A stretch of 64,000 nucleotides of DNA from Amycolatopsis thermoflava N1165 (lineage in GTDB: Bacteria > Actinomycetota > Actinomycetes > Mycobacteriales > Pseudonocardiaceae), in assembly GCF_000473265.1 (NCBI RefSeq), contig NZ_KI421511.1, positions 5,934,360 through 5,998,359 of the forward strand. Direction: 5' to 3'. Under the pieces are notes generated by a model that was not told the origin of the DNA, did no database searches, and was given only the letters and a program-made list of their open reading frames with translations. The position numbers and the translations under genes are program-made. This document shows, piece after piece, positions 43,987-52,589 of the stretch (position 1 is its first letter; each line of letters starts with the position of its first letter).

Positions 43987-45525
43987 GTGACGGCGACGAC
44001 GGATCAGGGCCGCCTGGCCGGTCCGCTGTCGGTGTCGGTGGCCAACCTCTGCCGCCGCCTGCAGCCGCAGGTCTCCGCCCGCACCGCCGCCGGGTTCGCC
44101 GAGGTGCTGCGCCGCCTCGGCGCGCCGCTGCAGGTCGCGGTCGCCGGGCGCATCAAGTCCGGCAAGTCGACGCTGGTCAACGCCCTCATCGGGCGGCGGG
44201 TCGCGCCGACCGACGTGGGCGAGTGCACCCGCCTGGTGACCCGCTTCCAGTACGGCACGGTCGACCGCATCGAAGTGGTCTTCGCCGGCGGGCACAAGCA
44301 GGTGCTGCCGTTCGCACCGGACGGGTCGATCCCGGCCGAGCTGGGCGTGGACATCAGCAAGGTCTCGCACATCGAGGCGTACCTGACCAGCGCGGTCCTG
44401 CAGGACATGACCGTGATCGACACCCCCGGCCTCGGTTCGCTGGACGCCGCGTCGGTCTCGCGCACGGAGCAGCTGCTGGGTGCTGCCCAGGCCGAAGACG
44501 GCGGCGACGAGCTGGACGAGACCTCCCGCAACGCGGTCGCCGGCGCGGAGGCCGTCCTCTACGTCGTGACCCAGGGCGTGCGCGCGGACGACCAGCAGGC
44601 GCTCGCCGCGTTCACCGCCGCGACCGCGAGCCGCGAGGCGGGCCCGGTCAACGCGATCGCCGTGCTGAACAAGGCCGACACCATCCCGCCCGAGTCCGTC
44701 GAGGGTTCCGGCGGTGACGTGTGGCGGGCCGCGTCGATCCTCGCCGAGAAGCAGGGCTTGCTGCTCAAGCCGCGGGTCGCCGACGTGCTGCCGGTGATCG
44801 GGCTGATCGCCGAATCGGCCGAGTCGGGCAACTTCACCTCCGCCGACGCGGACGCGCTGCGCCAGCTGGCCGCTCTGGACGACGCGACGCTGGAGACCAT
44901 GCTGATGGCGGCCGACATCTTCACCAGCTGGGACTGCGACGTCCCGGCAGGCACCCGGCTGCGGCTGCTGGAGAAGCTCGACCTCTACGGCATCCGCCGC
45001 GCCATCGACGCGATTCGCGCCGATTCGACGATCACCGCGGGCGCCCTGCGCAGGCTGCTGCTCAGCGCTTCCGGTCTGGACGCCGTCCGGGCCCGGCTGA
45101 ACACGGTCTTCGCCGCCCGCGCGGACGGGATCAAGGCCGCCGCCGCGCTCGCGTCGGTGACCGCGCTGGCGCACGCGTCCGGTGACCCGGCCGAGCGGCA
45201 GCGCGTGCACGACGCCATCGAGGTGCTGCTCGCCAAGCCCGAGGCGCACCAGCTCCGGCTGCTCGAGGCGCTCACGCTGGTCGTGGCCGGCGCCGTCGAC
45301 ATGCCCGAGGACCTCGCCGAAGAGGTTCTGCGGGTGGGCAGCAACGCCGACATCGACGAGCAGCTGGGCCTGCCCGGCGCGTCGCGGCCGGAGCTCGCCG
45401 CGCACGCGCTGGAGCGCGCCGGGTGGTGGCGGTCGTTCGCGTCCTTCGGCGCGACGCCCGCGCAGAGCCGGGTCGCGCACGTCGTGCACCGGGCGTACTT
45501 CCTCATCTGGCAGCAGCTGAGATGA
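43987..45525 (+). CDS. Dynamin-like GTPase 1 (IniC-like)
   Basis: 512 residues from the GTG at 43987, with GGGAGGGGGG upstream. G1 GRIKSGKST (54-62), G2 Thr81 in GECTRLVTRF, G3 DTPG (145-148) and G4 NKAD (228-231) are all present. Long helical stalk-like regions follow (290-500) without an obvious membrane helix. It resembles the smaller protein of bacterial dynamin pairs (IniC in mycobacteria, DynA/B in Streptomyces), which remodel membranes and act under envelope stress. First gene of a dynamin, GrpE-like, dynamin unit. Confidence 0.88.
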   Translation: MTATTDQGRLAGPLSVSVANLCRRLQPQVSARTAAGFAEVLRRLGAPLQVAVAGRIKSGKSTLVNALIGRRVAPTDVGECTRLVTRFQYGTVDRIEVVFAGGHKQVLPFAPDGSIPAELGVDISKVSHIEAYLTSAVLQDMTVIDTPGLGSLDAASVSRTEQLLGAAQAEDGGDELDETSRNAVAGAEAVLYVVTQGVRADDQQALAAFTAATASREAGPVNAIAVLNKADTIPPESVEGSGGDVWRAASILAEKQGLLLKPRVADVLPVIGLIAESAESGNFTSADADALRQLAALDDATLETMLMAADIFTSWDCDVPAGTRLRLLEKLDLYGIRRAIDAIRADSTITAGALRRLLLSASGLDAVRARLNTVFAARADGIKAAAALASVTALAHASGDPAERQRVHDAIEVLLAKPEAHQLRLLEALTLVVAGAVDMPEDLAEEVLRVGSNADIDEQLGLPGASRPELAAHALERAGWWRSFASFGATPAQSRVAHVVHRAYFLIWQQLR

Positions 45526-45541
45526 ACGGGGGGTGGTGAGC

Positions 45542-46009
45542 GTGGCTTCCTGGTTCCGGCGCCGGTCCGCGGACGACTCCCCGACCGGGCAGATCCCCGG
45601 CGCGCAACTGGCGAAGATCATCGACGAAGTCGAGGGAACCACAGCGGCGCAACCCCCGTCCAACACCGATGTGAACCGTGTATCCGATCTGGCCGCCGCC
45701 GGCCCGGAAGCGCTGGAGCAGGCGCGGGCCGACCGGCAGGAGCTGATCCAGCTCTGCCTCTACGCCCTGGACCGGGCGCGCAGCGGGGGCGTGGTCGAGC
45801 GCCTCGAACAAGGGCTGGCCCGCGTCGGTGTGGAGGCGGTGCGGCCGGACGGGCAGCGGTTCGACCCGTCGGTGCACGAGGCGGGTGGCGCGATCAAGAC
45901 CGACGACCCGGCGCTGGACGGCGTGGTCGCCGAGACCGAGGTCGTCGGGTTCACCGACGGCGGCCGCCTGCTCCGCGCGCCCGTCGTGACGGTTTACACG
46001 AAGCGCTAA
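45542..46009 (+). CDS. GrpE-like protein between two dynamin-like GTPases
   Basis: 155 residues from the GTG at 45542, which is placed well behind a GGGGGG site; in-frame GTG at 45533 is possible. The C-terminal ~90 residues resemble the GrpE beta-domain end: LCLYALDRARSGGVVERLEQG, GVEAVRPDGQRFDPSVHEA and VVGFTDGGRLLRAPVVTVY. The long N-terminal coiled-coil of true GrpE is shortened and partly disordered. It lies 10 bp before the second dynamin gene. A DnaK/Hsp70-type partner is not in the window. Confidence 0.72.
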   Translation: MASWFRRRSADDSPTGQIPGAQLAKIIDEVEGTTAAQPPSNTDVNRVSDLAAAGPEALEQARADRQELIQLCLYALDRARSGGVVERLEQGLARVGVEAVRPDGQRFDPSVHEAGGAIKTDDPALDGVVAETEVVGFTDGGRLLRAPVVTVYTKR

Positions 46010-46018
46010 GGTCCGGTC

Positions 46019-47854
46019 GTGACCGCTCCGCCGCTCTCGTCCCTGCCCAACCAGGTCAAGCAGGCCCGCGAAGCACTGCTGACGCTGCTGCGGGAGAACG
46101 ATCCGAAGGCGGCGGCGTGGGTCGAGGAGGTCCGCCGGTCGCGGCCGAAGAAGCCGCAGGTCGTGGTGGTCGGCGAGACCAACCGCGGCAAGAGTTCCCT
46201 GGTCAACGCGCTGCTGGCGACCCCGGGCCTGTCCCCGGTGGACGCCGAGGTCGCCACCGCCGGCTATCTCGTCTTCGACCACGCGCCGGAGTGGGGCGCG
46301 CAGGCCTGCTACCCCGGCCAGCTCGCGCCGGTCGCCGTGCCGCTGCCCGAGCTGGTCCGCTGGGTCTCGGCCGCGCACGAGCTGCCCGATGGCCAGCTGC
46401 CGCCGCGGTACGTCGAGGTCACCGGCCCCGTCCCGATCCTGGAGCGCGTGTCGCTGGTGGACACCGCTGGCGTCGGCGGGCTCGATTCGATGCACGGCGA
46501 GCTGGCCGCCGAAGCCGCGGCGAACGCGACCGCGTTGCTGTTCGTCGTCGACGCCTCGGCTCCGTTCACCGCCGGTGAGCTGGAGTTCCTGCGCCGCGTC
46601 GGCGACCGCGTGGAGACCGTGGTGTTCGCACTGTCCAAAACGGACGCCTTCCGCGGCTGGCGCGAGGTGCTGGAGGCCGACCGGCGGCTGCTGGCCGAGC
46701 ACGCACCGCGCTTCGCCGACGCGGTGTTCCACCCGGTGTCGGCGCGGATGTTCGAGATGGCCGCGAAGGCGCCGAACGAGCAGGCCGCGGTGATGCTGCG
46801 GGAGCGCTCCGGCGTGATCGAACTGCAGGCCGCGCTGCAGGAACTCGTGGTCGGCCGGTCGGCGATGCTGAGTGAGGCCAACACGCTGCGGGCGCTGTCC
46901 AGCGCGCTCGGCGAGGTGCACGCCGGCCTGCTGGCCGAGCAGCGGGCCCTGTCCTCCGGCGAGGCCGAGGCGGAGCGGCTGCGCGAGCGGCGCGACGAGC
47001 TGGCGGCCGAGCGCAAGACGTCCACCCGCGGCTGGCAGCTCAAGCTGCGCGGCGAGATCCAGCGGGCCAGAGTCGACCTCGGCCACGAGACCAGCCGCCA
47101 GGTCCGGGACGCGCAGTCCTACTTCCGCGCGCAGATCGACAACGCCAAGCGCGACCAGCTGGCCCAGCTGCCGCAGCAGGTGGACGCGGCGCTGCAGATG
47201 ATCTCCCAGCGCGTGTCGGCGACGATGGCGCAGCGGCTGAACCGGGTCACCGAGATCGCGCTGGCCGAGCTGTTCGCGCCGGAGGAGCTGGACGTGATCC
47301 GCTCGCAGTTCCTGCGCGCGGGCGGCCCGCAGGTGGTGCTGCGGCCGCCGGACCGCAAGCCGTCCACGCCCGAGGACAAGCTGCTCATCTTCATGGGGAT
47401 CTCCGGCGGGGTCGGCGCGGGCAAGATCGCCGCGCTGCCGCTGGCCGGGGTCGCCCTGCTCAACCCGGTGGTGCTGCCCGCGACGATCGTCGTCGGCCTC
47501 GGCGCCGGCTGGTGGATGGCCCGCACCCGGCGGCACGCCGCGGACAAGCAGCACCTCAAGCAGTGGCTGGTCGAGTCGATCGCGGAGGCGCGCTCGATCC
47601 TCGACCAGCTGGTCGCCGAGCAGCTCATCGAGGCCGAACAGCAGCTGTCGCTGGCGCTCGACGAGGCGCTGTCCCGCCGGATCGACGCCATCGAGGCCGA
47701 GCTCAAGCAGGTCGACAAGTCGATCAAAATGGGCGCGCAGGAGCGGGCGAAGAAGCTGGCCGCGGTGAGCCGGAAGCTGAAGGAGACCGGTGACGGCCGT
47801 GATCGGGCCGAGACCCTGCTCGGGCGCATCCGCACCCTGCGTGAGCAGGCCTGA
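46019..47854 (+). CDS. Dynamin-like GTPase 2, membrane-anchored (IniA-like)
   Basis: 611 residues. G1 GETNRGKSS (52-60), G3 DTAGVGG from Asp148, G4 SKTD (206-209). Long helical stalk with charged coiled coil (300-440: AEAERLRERRDELAAERK), a hydrophobic hairpin at ~455-502 (ISGGVGAGKIAALPLAGVAL and VVLPATIVVGLGAGWWMA) that can serve as membrane paddle, then another amphipathic coil to the end. This matches IniA-like bacterial dynamins that mediate membrane fission. The neighbouring dynamin lacks the paddle, so a hetero-oligomer in which only this subunit inserts is plausible. Confidence 0.88.
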   Translation: MTAPPLSSLPNQVKQAREALLTLLRENDPKAAAWVEEVRRSRPKKPQVVVVGETNRGKSSLVNALLATPGLSPVDAEVATAGYLVFDHAPEWGAQACYPGQLAPVAVPLPELVRWVSAAHELPDGQLPPRYVEVTGPVPILERVSLVDTAGVGGLDSMHGELAAEAAANATALLFVVDASAPFTAGELEFLRRVGDRVETVVFALSKTDAFRGWREVLEADRRLLAEHAPRFADAVFHPVSARMFEMAAKAPNEQAAVMLRERSGVIELQAALQELVVGRSAMLSEANTLRALSSALGEVHAGLLAEQRALSSGEAEAERLRERRDELAAERKTSTRGWQLKLRGEIQRARVDLGHETSRQVRDAQSYFRAQIDNAKRDQLAQLPQQVDAALQMISQRVSATMAQRLNRVTEIALAELFAPEELDVIRSQFLRAGGPQVVLRPPDRKPSTPEDKLLIFMGISGGVGAGKIAALPLAGVALLNPVVLPATIVVGLGAGWWMARTRRHAADKQHLKQWLVESIAEARSILDQLVAEQLIEAEQQLSLALDEALSRRIDAIEAELKQVDKSIKMGAQERAKKLAAVSRKLKETGDGRDRAETLLGRIRTLREQA

Positions 47855-47939
47855 AAGGGTCGGTTGTGCCGGGGAACCGAACCGGCCTAACGTGAGTCAA
47901 AGCGTGTGACTTCATTGGTGTGAGATTGGGGAGTTCGGC

Positions 47940-48632
47940 GTGTGGATCGATGAGACCGGCGGGGTTGAGCCCACCGACGCCACGACCTCCGACGGTGACC
48001 TGGAGATCACGGTCGACGGGCAGACCTACACGGCCGAAGAGAACATGGACCTCAACCACGACGGGGTCAACGAGACGGTCCGCCTCGACAACGCCGACGG
48101 CACGATCACCGCGTACGTCGACACCGACGACGACGGGCACGCCGACCAGTACGTGCACACCGACACCGAGGGCAACGTCGTCGAGCTCGCCCGTTACGAC
48201 GAGACCACCGGCGACTGGATCGCCGACCACGACTCCGACGCGGGCGAGCCGGACGCCACCGAGACCGGCCGCGCGGGCGAGATCACGGCCGACATGTCGG
48301 ACGGCACCGTCGAGGTCGGCCCGGCCACTGTGGACAGCGACAACGACGGCACCGCCGACACCGCGGTCGTGACCGACGACCAGGGCAACACGCGCGTCTT
48401 CACCGACGTCGACGGCGACGGCCAGGCCGACGTGCAGACGATCATCACGCCCGAGGGCGAGACGACCACGTACCAGCACACGGGCCCCGGCGAGTGGACC
48501 GAGACGACGAACGGCTTCACCGCCGAGGTGCCGCCGGACAGCGACCAGCTGTGGGGCGGCAGCGGCGCGCAGACCGTCGAAGGGGTCGCGAAGATCGACT
48601 CCGGCACCGGGCAGTGGATCTCCCAGAACTGA
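47940..48632 (+). CDS. Acidic protein with four EF-hand-like calcium loops
   Basis: 230 residues, very acidic. Four DxDxDG-type loops: DLNHDG (37-42), DTDDDG (61-66), DSDNDG (132-137) and DVDGDG (156-161), each followed by a hydrophobic strand, as in thrombospondin-3/dockerin-like calcium repeats. They form two pairs separated by ~60 residues, suggesting duplication. It starts WIDETGG without signal peptide, yet such repeats are usually extracellular, so export by a non-Sec route (for example type VII) or a cytosolic calcium role is open. 85 bp behind the dynamin unit, followed by a terminator. GTG start with GGGGAG upstream. Confidence 0.7.
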   Translation: MWIDETGGVEPTDATTSDGDLEITVDGQTYTAEENMDLNHDGVNETVRLDNADGTITAYVDTDDDGHADQYVHTDTEGNVVELARYDETTGDWIADHDSDAGEPDATETGRAGEITADMSDGTVEVGPATVDSDNDGTADTAVVTDDQGNTRVFTDVDGDGQADVQTIITPEGETTTYQHTGPGEWTETTNGFTAEVPPDSDQLWGGSGAQTVEGVAKIDSGTGQWISQN

Positions 48633-48679
48633 CTGCCGCAGAACCGAACTTCCCGGAACTGACCGGTAACGCCGGCGAA

Positions 48680-48719
48680 ATCAGGCCCCGGTCGTCCCTC
48701 GTGGACGACGGGGCCTGAT
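48680..48719 (+). terminator. Terminator closing the dynamin/calcium-loop region
   Basis: Stem ATCAGGCCCC (48680-48689) with GGGGCCTGAT (48710-48719), extended inside by GTCGTCC/GGACGAC around a CTCGT loop with one bulged G. 48 bp after the calcium-loop gene. Confidence 0.8.
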
Positions 48720-49020
48720 CGCGTTTCCGGGCAAATCGCCCACCCCCGGATATCGGCGAGATCACGCGCAAGCCGAAGAACTTTCTCCGCTACGCCGGTT
48801 CAGCGATATCTGAATCGATTCCCTGATCGTTCTTGTGAGAGAACCGACAGGTCAGGCCTCGGTTACCGGCCGTCCATCCGGCTACCCTCGGGGAATCCCA
48901 GTATTTCCAGCACACCGGTAGGGCAGCCGGTGTGCGAAGCCATTCGGTCGCCGGCGACGGAGCGCTTCCCCGGACCCAGGTTCCGGGCGGGCGTTCCTGC
49001 CGTCGAAGTCAGGAGAAGGA
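48720..49020 (+). promoter_or_regulatory. Upstream region of pckG with a 5' hairpin
   Basis: No gene found in these 301 bases. TACCCT near 48882 fits a -10 pattern. Downstream of it a 9-bp hairpin GCACACCGG (48910-48918) / CCGGTGTGC (48927-48935) would sit early in a long (~130 nt) untranslated leader that ends with AGGAGAAGG before the pckG ATG. The long leader suggests regulation at the RNA level or distal operator sites, but no known riboswitch was recognised. Confidence 0.4.
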
Positions 49021-50847
49021 ATGACTGCAGTAGCCATCCCGGGACTGGACAAGGCGCCGACGTCGCACAGCGGTGTGCTTGCGTGGGTACGGGAGGTCGC
49101 CGAGCTGACCACCCCTGACCGAGTGGTGTGGTGCGACGGCTCCGACGAGGAGGCCGAGCGCATCAACAACGAGCTGGTCGAGGCCGGCACGTTCGTCCCG
49201 TTGAAGGCGAAGCCGAACTCCTTCTGGGCAGCCTCGGACCCGAGCGACGTCGCGCGGGTCGAGGAGCGGACCTTCATCTGCTCCGAGAACGAAGAGGACG
49301 CCGGGCCGACCAACAACTGGATGCACCCGGACGAGATGCGCGCCACGATGACCGAACTCTACCGGGGCTGCATGCGTGGCCGGACGATGTACGTCATCCC
49401 GTTCTGCATGGGCCCGCTCGGCGACGAGAACCCGAAGCTGGGCATCGAGGTCACCGACTTCGCCTACGTCGTGGCGTCGATGCGGGTGATGACCCGCATG
49501 GGCACCAAGGCGCTGGAGAAGTTCGTCAAGGAGGACGGCACCGAGCGCGAGTTCGTGCCCGCCCTGCACTCGGTCGGCAAGCCGCTGGAGCCGGGCGAGA
49601 AGGACGTCGCCTGGCCGTGCAACGACACCAAGTACATCTCGCACTTCCCGGAGAGCCGGACGATCTGGAGCTACGGCTCGGGCTACGGCGGCAACTCGCT
49701 GCTGGGCAAGAAGTGCTACTCGCTGCGCATCGCCTCCGTCATGGCCCGTGACGAAGGCTGGCTCGCCGAGCACATGCTGATCCTCAAGCTGATCTCGCCG
49801 GAGAACAAGGCCTACTACGTGGCGGCCGCGTTCCCGAGCGCGTGCGGCAAGACCAACCTCGCGATGCTGCAGCCGACCATCCCGGGCTGGCGCGCCGAGA
49901 CCATCGGCGACGACATCGCGTGGATGCGGTTCGGCGAGGACGGCCGCCTGTACGCGATCAACCCCGAGTTCGGCCTGTTCGGCGTCGCGCCCGGCACCGG
50001 TGTGAAGACCAACCCGGTGGCGATGAAGACCATCGAGGCCGGCAACACCGTCTTCACCAACGTCGCGCTGACCGACGACGGCGACGTGTGGTGGGAGGGC
50101 ATGACCAAGGAGCCGCCGGCGCACCTCACCGACTGGAAGGGCCGCGACTGGACCCCCGAGTCGGACGAGCCCGCCGCGCACCCGAACTCGCGGTTCTGCA
50201 CCCCGATCGCGCAGGTCCCGACGCTCGCGCCGGAGTGGGACGACCCGAAGGGCGTGCCGATCTCGGCGATCCTGTTCGGTGGCCGCCGCGCCACCACGGT
50301 CCCGCTGGTGACCGAGGCCCGCGACTGGCAGCACGGCGTGTTCATGGGCGCCACCATGTCGTCGGAGAAGACCGCGGCCGCGGCCGGGAAGGTCGGCGAG
50401 GTGCGCCGCGACCCGATGGCGATGCTGCCGTTCCTCGGCTACCACGCCGGCGCGTACTTCCAGCACTGGCTGGACACCGGCAAGAACGCCGACGCCGCCA
50501 AGCTGCCGAAGATCTTCTACGTCAACTGGTTCCGCCGCGGTGACGACAAGCGGTTCCTGTGGCCGGGCTTCGGCGAGAACTCGCGGGTGCTCAAGTGGAT
50601 CGTGGAGCGCCTCGAGGGCAAGGCGGGCGCGGTGGAGACCCCGGTCGGCCTGGTGCCGCGCGCCGAGGACCTCGACCTGGACGGCATCGCCGAGCCGATC
50701 GAGGACGTCCAGGAGTCGCTCGCGGTCAAGCCGGAGGAGTGGCGCCAGGAGATCCCGCTGATCGAGGAGTGGTTCGCCAAGATCGGCGACCGGGTGCCCT
50801 CCAGCCTGCACGACGAGCTGGCGGCCCTGAAGCAGCGCCTCGGCTGA
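49021..50847 (+). CDS. pckG: Phosphoenolpyruvate carboxykinase (GTP)
   Basis: 608 residues, normal for GTP-type PEPCK. Conserved blocks: [14 protein letters not shown], the oxaloacetate/PEP-binding region [19 protein letters not shown]-loop FPSACGKTN (271-279) with the reactive Cys275, metal-binding [10 protein letters not shown], and the guanine-binding FYVNWFRRG. It catalyses oxaloacetate + GTP to PEP + CO2 + GDP at the start of gluconeogenesis. Start ATG has AGGAGAAGG. Long leader upstream and strong terminator downstream show a single-gene unit. Confidence 0.97.
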   Translation: MTAVAIPGLDKAPTSHSGVLAWVREVAELTTPDRVVWCDGSDEEAERINNELVEAGTFVPLKAKPNSFWAASDPSDVARVEERTFICSENEEDAGPTNNWMHPDEMRATMTELYRGCMRGRTMYVIPFCMGPLGDENPKLGIEVTDFAYVVASMRVMTRMGTKALEKFVKEDGTEREFVPALHSVGKPLEPGEKDVAWPCNDTKYISHFPESRTIWSYGSGYGGNSLLGKKCYSLRIASVMARDEGWLAEHMLILKLISPENKAYYVAAAFPSACGKTNLAMLQPTIPGWRAETIGDDIAWMRFGEDGRLYAINPEFGLFGVAPGTGVKTNPVAMKTIEAGNTVFTNVALTDDGDVWWEGMTKEPPAHLTDWKGRDWTPESDEPAAHPNSRFCTPIAQVPTLAPEWDDPKGVPISAILFGGRRATTVPLVTEARDWQHGVFMGATMSSEKTAAAAGKVGEVRRDPMAMLPFLGYHAGAYFQHWLDTGKNADAAKLPKIFYVNWFRRGDDKRFLWPGFGENSRVLKWIVERLEGKAGAVETPVGLVPRAEDLDLDGIAEPIEDVQESLAVKPEEWRQEIPLIEEWFAKIGDRVPSSLHDELAALKQRLG

Positions 50848-50861
50848 TCGCCTGACGCGAA

Positions 50862-50907
50862 CACGGGAGGCCATCCCCTGGCGAGGGGGTGGCCTCCCGT
50901 GCTTTTG
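50862..50907 (+). terminator. Rho-independent terminator of pckG
   Basis: Long stem CACGGGAGGCCA (50862-50873) with TGGCCTCCCGTG (50890-50901), further C/G pairing in the loop, followed by CTTTTG. Canonical strong terminator. Confidence 0.9.
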
Positions 50908-50914
50908 TCGGAAC

Positions 50915-51778
50915 ATGCTGGGGATGCGCTTCGGTGTGAACATGGTGGAGCCCGGATCGCGGGCGGAGTTCGTGGACAAGGTGCGGCGGGCCGAAGACCT
51001 CGGGTTCGACGTCGTGACCGTGGCCGACCACCTGGGGATGCCCGCGCCGTTCCCGGCGCTGGTGCTCGCCGCGGAGGCCACTTCACGGGTGCGGCTGGGC
51101 ACGTTCGTGCTCAACGCGCCATTCTACCACCCGGCTGTGCTGGCGCGGGACGTCGCGACGACCGACCAGTACAGCGGCGGCCGCCTGGAGCTGGGTATCG
51201 GCGCGGGGTACGTGCGGGAGGAGTTCGAGGCGGCCGGGCTGCCGTGGCCGGGGCGCCGGGTCGACCACGTCGAGCGGACGGTGGTGGAGCTGCGCAAGCT
51301 GTTCGCCGACCCCGAGTACCAGCCGCGGCCGGCGCAGGACGGCGGTCCGCCGCTGATGCTGGGCGGCTGGGGCGACCGGATGCTGACGCTGGCCGCCGAG
51401 CACGCGGACACGATCGCGCTGACCGGCGCGCCGACGGCGAAGGGCGGCGGGCTGGTCGGCCTGGCCGGCGCGGACGCGTTCGCGGAGCGGGTGTCGTTCG
51501 TGCGGTCGCGGCTCGGCGGCCGCGCGGCGGAGATCAACGTGCTGGTGCAGATGGTCGTGGTGACCGACGACCGCCGCGCCGCGCTGACCGACCTGCAGCG
51601 GTTCGCGCCGGACATGAGCGTCGACGCGATCGGCGAGCTGCCGACGCTGCTGGTCGGTTCGGTGGCGGAGATCGTCGCCCAGATCGAGCGCATGCGGGAG
51701 AAGTTCGGGATCACGTACGTGTCGGTGCTGGAACGCAGCCTGGACGCGTTCGCCCCGGTGCTGGAGCAACTGAAGTAA
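50915..51778 (+). CDS. Luciferase-like F420-dependent oxidoreductase
   Basis: 287 residues, LLM TIM barrel. Typical blocks: FGVNMVEPGSRAEFVDKVRRAEDLGFDVVTVADHLG, VRLGTFVLNAPFYHPAVLARD, SGGRLELGIGAGY and GGPPLMLGGWGDRML. The pattern matches F420-dependent members of unknown substrate in actinobacteria (TIGR03621-like) rather than FMN luciferases. ATG at 50915 or, equally possible, 50924; neither has a Shine-Dalgarno. Directly behind the pckG terminator. Confidence 0.85.
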   Translation: MLGMRFGVNMVEPGSRAEFVDKVRRAEDLGFDVVTVADHLGMPAPFPALVLAAEATSRVRLGTFVLNAPFYHPAVLARDVATTDQYSGGRLELGIGAGYVREEFEAAGLPWPGRRVDHVERTVVELRKLFADPEYQPRPAQDGGPPLMLGGWGDRMLTLAAEHADTIALTGAPTAKGGGLVGLAGADAFAERVSFVRSRLGGRAAEINVLVQMVVVTDDRRAALTDLQRFAPDMSVDAIGELPTLLVGSVAEIVAQIERMREKFGITYVSVLERSLDAFAPVLEQLK

Positions 51779-51780
51779 CC

Positions 51781-52178
51781 CGCGAGCCCCACGCACGGCG
51801 CCGCGAGTTCCGCGCTCGGCGCCGCGAGTTCCCCGTGTCGGCGGGCGAGCCTCGCGGTGGGGTGGGTCCGGCTCAACGCTGCCAGTTCAGCGTCGGGCGG
51901 GCGGTCCTCGCTCAATGCCGCGAGTTCCCGTTCAGTGCCGCGAGTGCCCCGCTCGGCGCCGCGAGTTCCCCGTGTCGGCGGGCGAGCCTCGCGGTGGGAT
52001 GGGTCCAACTCAACGCTGCCAGTTCAGCGTCGGGTGGGCGATCCCACACTCAATGCCGCGAGTTCCCCGATCGGCGCCGCGAGTGCCCCGATCGGCCCGC
52101 GAGCTCCACGCTGGCGCCGGGCGGGTGATTCCCCGTTCAGCGCCGGCGAGTTGCCCGCTCCGCGGCGCGAGTTCGCTG
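51781..52178. repeat. Intergenic repeat field with a 137-bp period
   Basis: About 400 bases without a credible gene. Two ~116-bp copies (51814-51929 and 51951-52067) share ~90 percent identity and an offset of 137 bp. Within and around them the core GCCGCGAGTTCCCC recurs about every 20-22 bases (e.g. near 51801, 51821, 51918, 51958, 52056, 52077), with variants CTCAATGCCGCGAG, CAGTGCCGCGAG and GGCGCCGCGAG. Both strands are open in several frames, but the translations are only repeats of the core. Function unknown. Confidence 0.85.
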
Positions 52179-52433
52179 TCAGCCGGTCGGCACGCCGGTG
52201 ATCGCGTCGCGCAGGGCGTCCAGTGGCAGCCCGACCGCGTCCGCGAGCGCGACCACCGTGAAGAACGCCGGCGTCGGGATGCGGCCGGTCTCGATCTTCC
52301 GCAGCGTCTCGACCGAGACGCCCGCCTCCAGCGCCACCTCGGCCATGCTGCGGGAACCCCGCGCGGCTCGCAGTGCGGCACCGAGACGCTCGCCGCGTTC
52401 GCGTTCGGCTTCGGTCAGCGGGACTCGCACCAT
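52179..52433 (-). CDS. Small XRE-type helix-turn-helix regulator
   Basis: 84 residues from the ATG at 52433. Helix-turn-helix in RLGAALRAARGSRSMAEVAL, EAGVSVETLRKIETGRIPTP and FFTVVALADAVGLPLDALR. The C-terminus ITGVPTG ends just inside the repeat field. TAGACT (52445-52440) is placed seven bases before the ATG, suggesting a leaderless transcript, so the ATG is preferred over the GTG at 52439. Divergent from the 48-residue ORF, with a long hairpin between. Confidence 0.87.
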   Translation of the reverse strand: MVRVPLTEAERERGERLGAALRAARGSRSMAEVALEAGVSVETLRKIETGRIPTPAFFTVVALADAVGLPLDALRDAITGVPTG

Positions 52434-52456
52434 GTCCACAGTCTATCCGCCCACCT

Positions 52457-52496
52457 GTCCCCAGCCTGTGGACAACTCTGTGCACAGGCTGGGGAC
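52457..52496. promoter_or_regulatory. 14-bp perfect hairpin containing a DnaA-box-like motif
   Basis: Arms GTCCCCAGCCTGTG (52457-52470) and CACAGGCTGGGGAC (52483-52496) with a 12-nt loop. TGTGGACAA at 52467-52475 is identical to the reverse complement of the TTGTCCACA DnaA-box consensus of high-GC actinobacteria, and CTGTGCACAG nearby is also palindromic. Lies upstream of the divergent XRE and 48-residue genes. Could be an XRE operator, a DnaA-binding titration site, or both; a single box does not make an origin. Confidence 0.6.
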
Positions 52497-52589
52497 TACC
52501 AGAAGAAAAGGGGCGTGAAAACCGCCGGAACGGCAACTCTCCTGCTGTGTCGCACGTCTCACTGGGTACCAGTCGGAGAGGAGGCCGCC

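Noticed and set aside
51781..52178. CRISPR array
   Set aside because: Spacers are not unique: larger 116-bp units repeat as a whole, cores vary in length and sequence, and no cas genes are near.
52457..52496. Replication origin
   Set aside because: Only one DnaA-box-like sequence, no AT-rich region, and no dnaA/dnaN/gyrB genes; the ribosomal genes at 3 kb hint at a general oriC side only.
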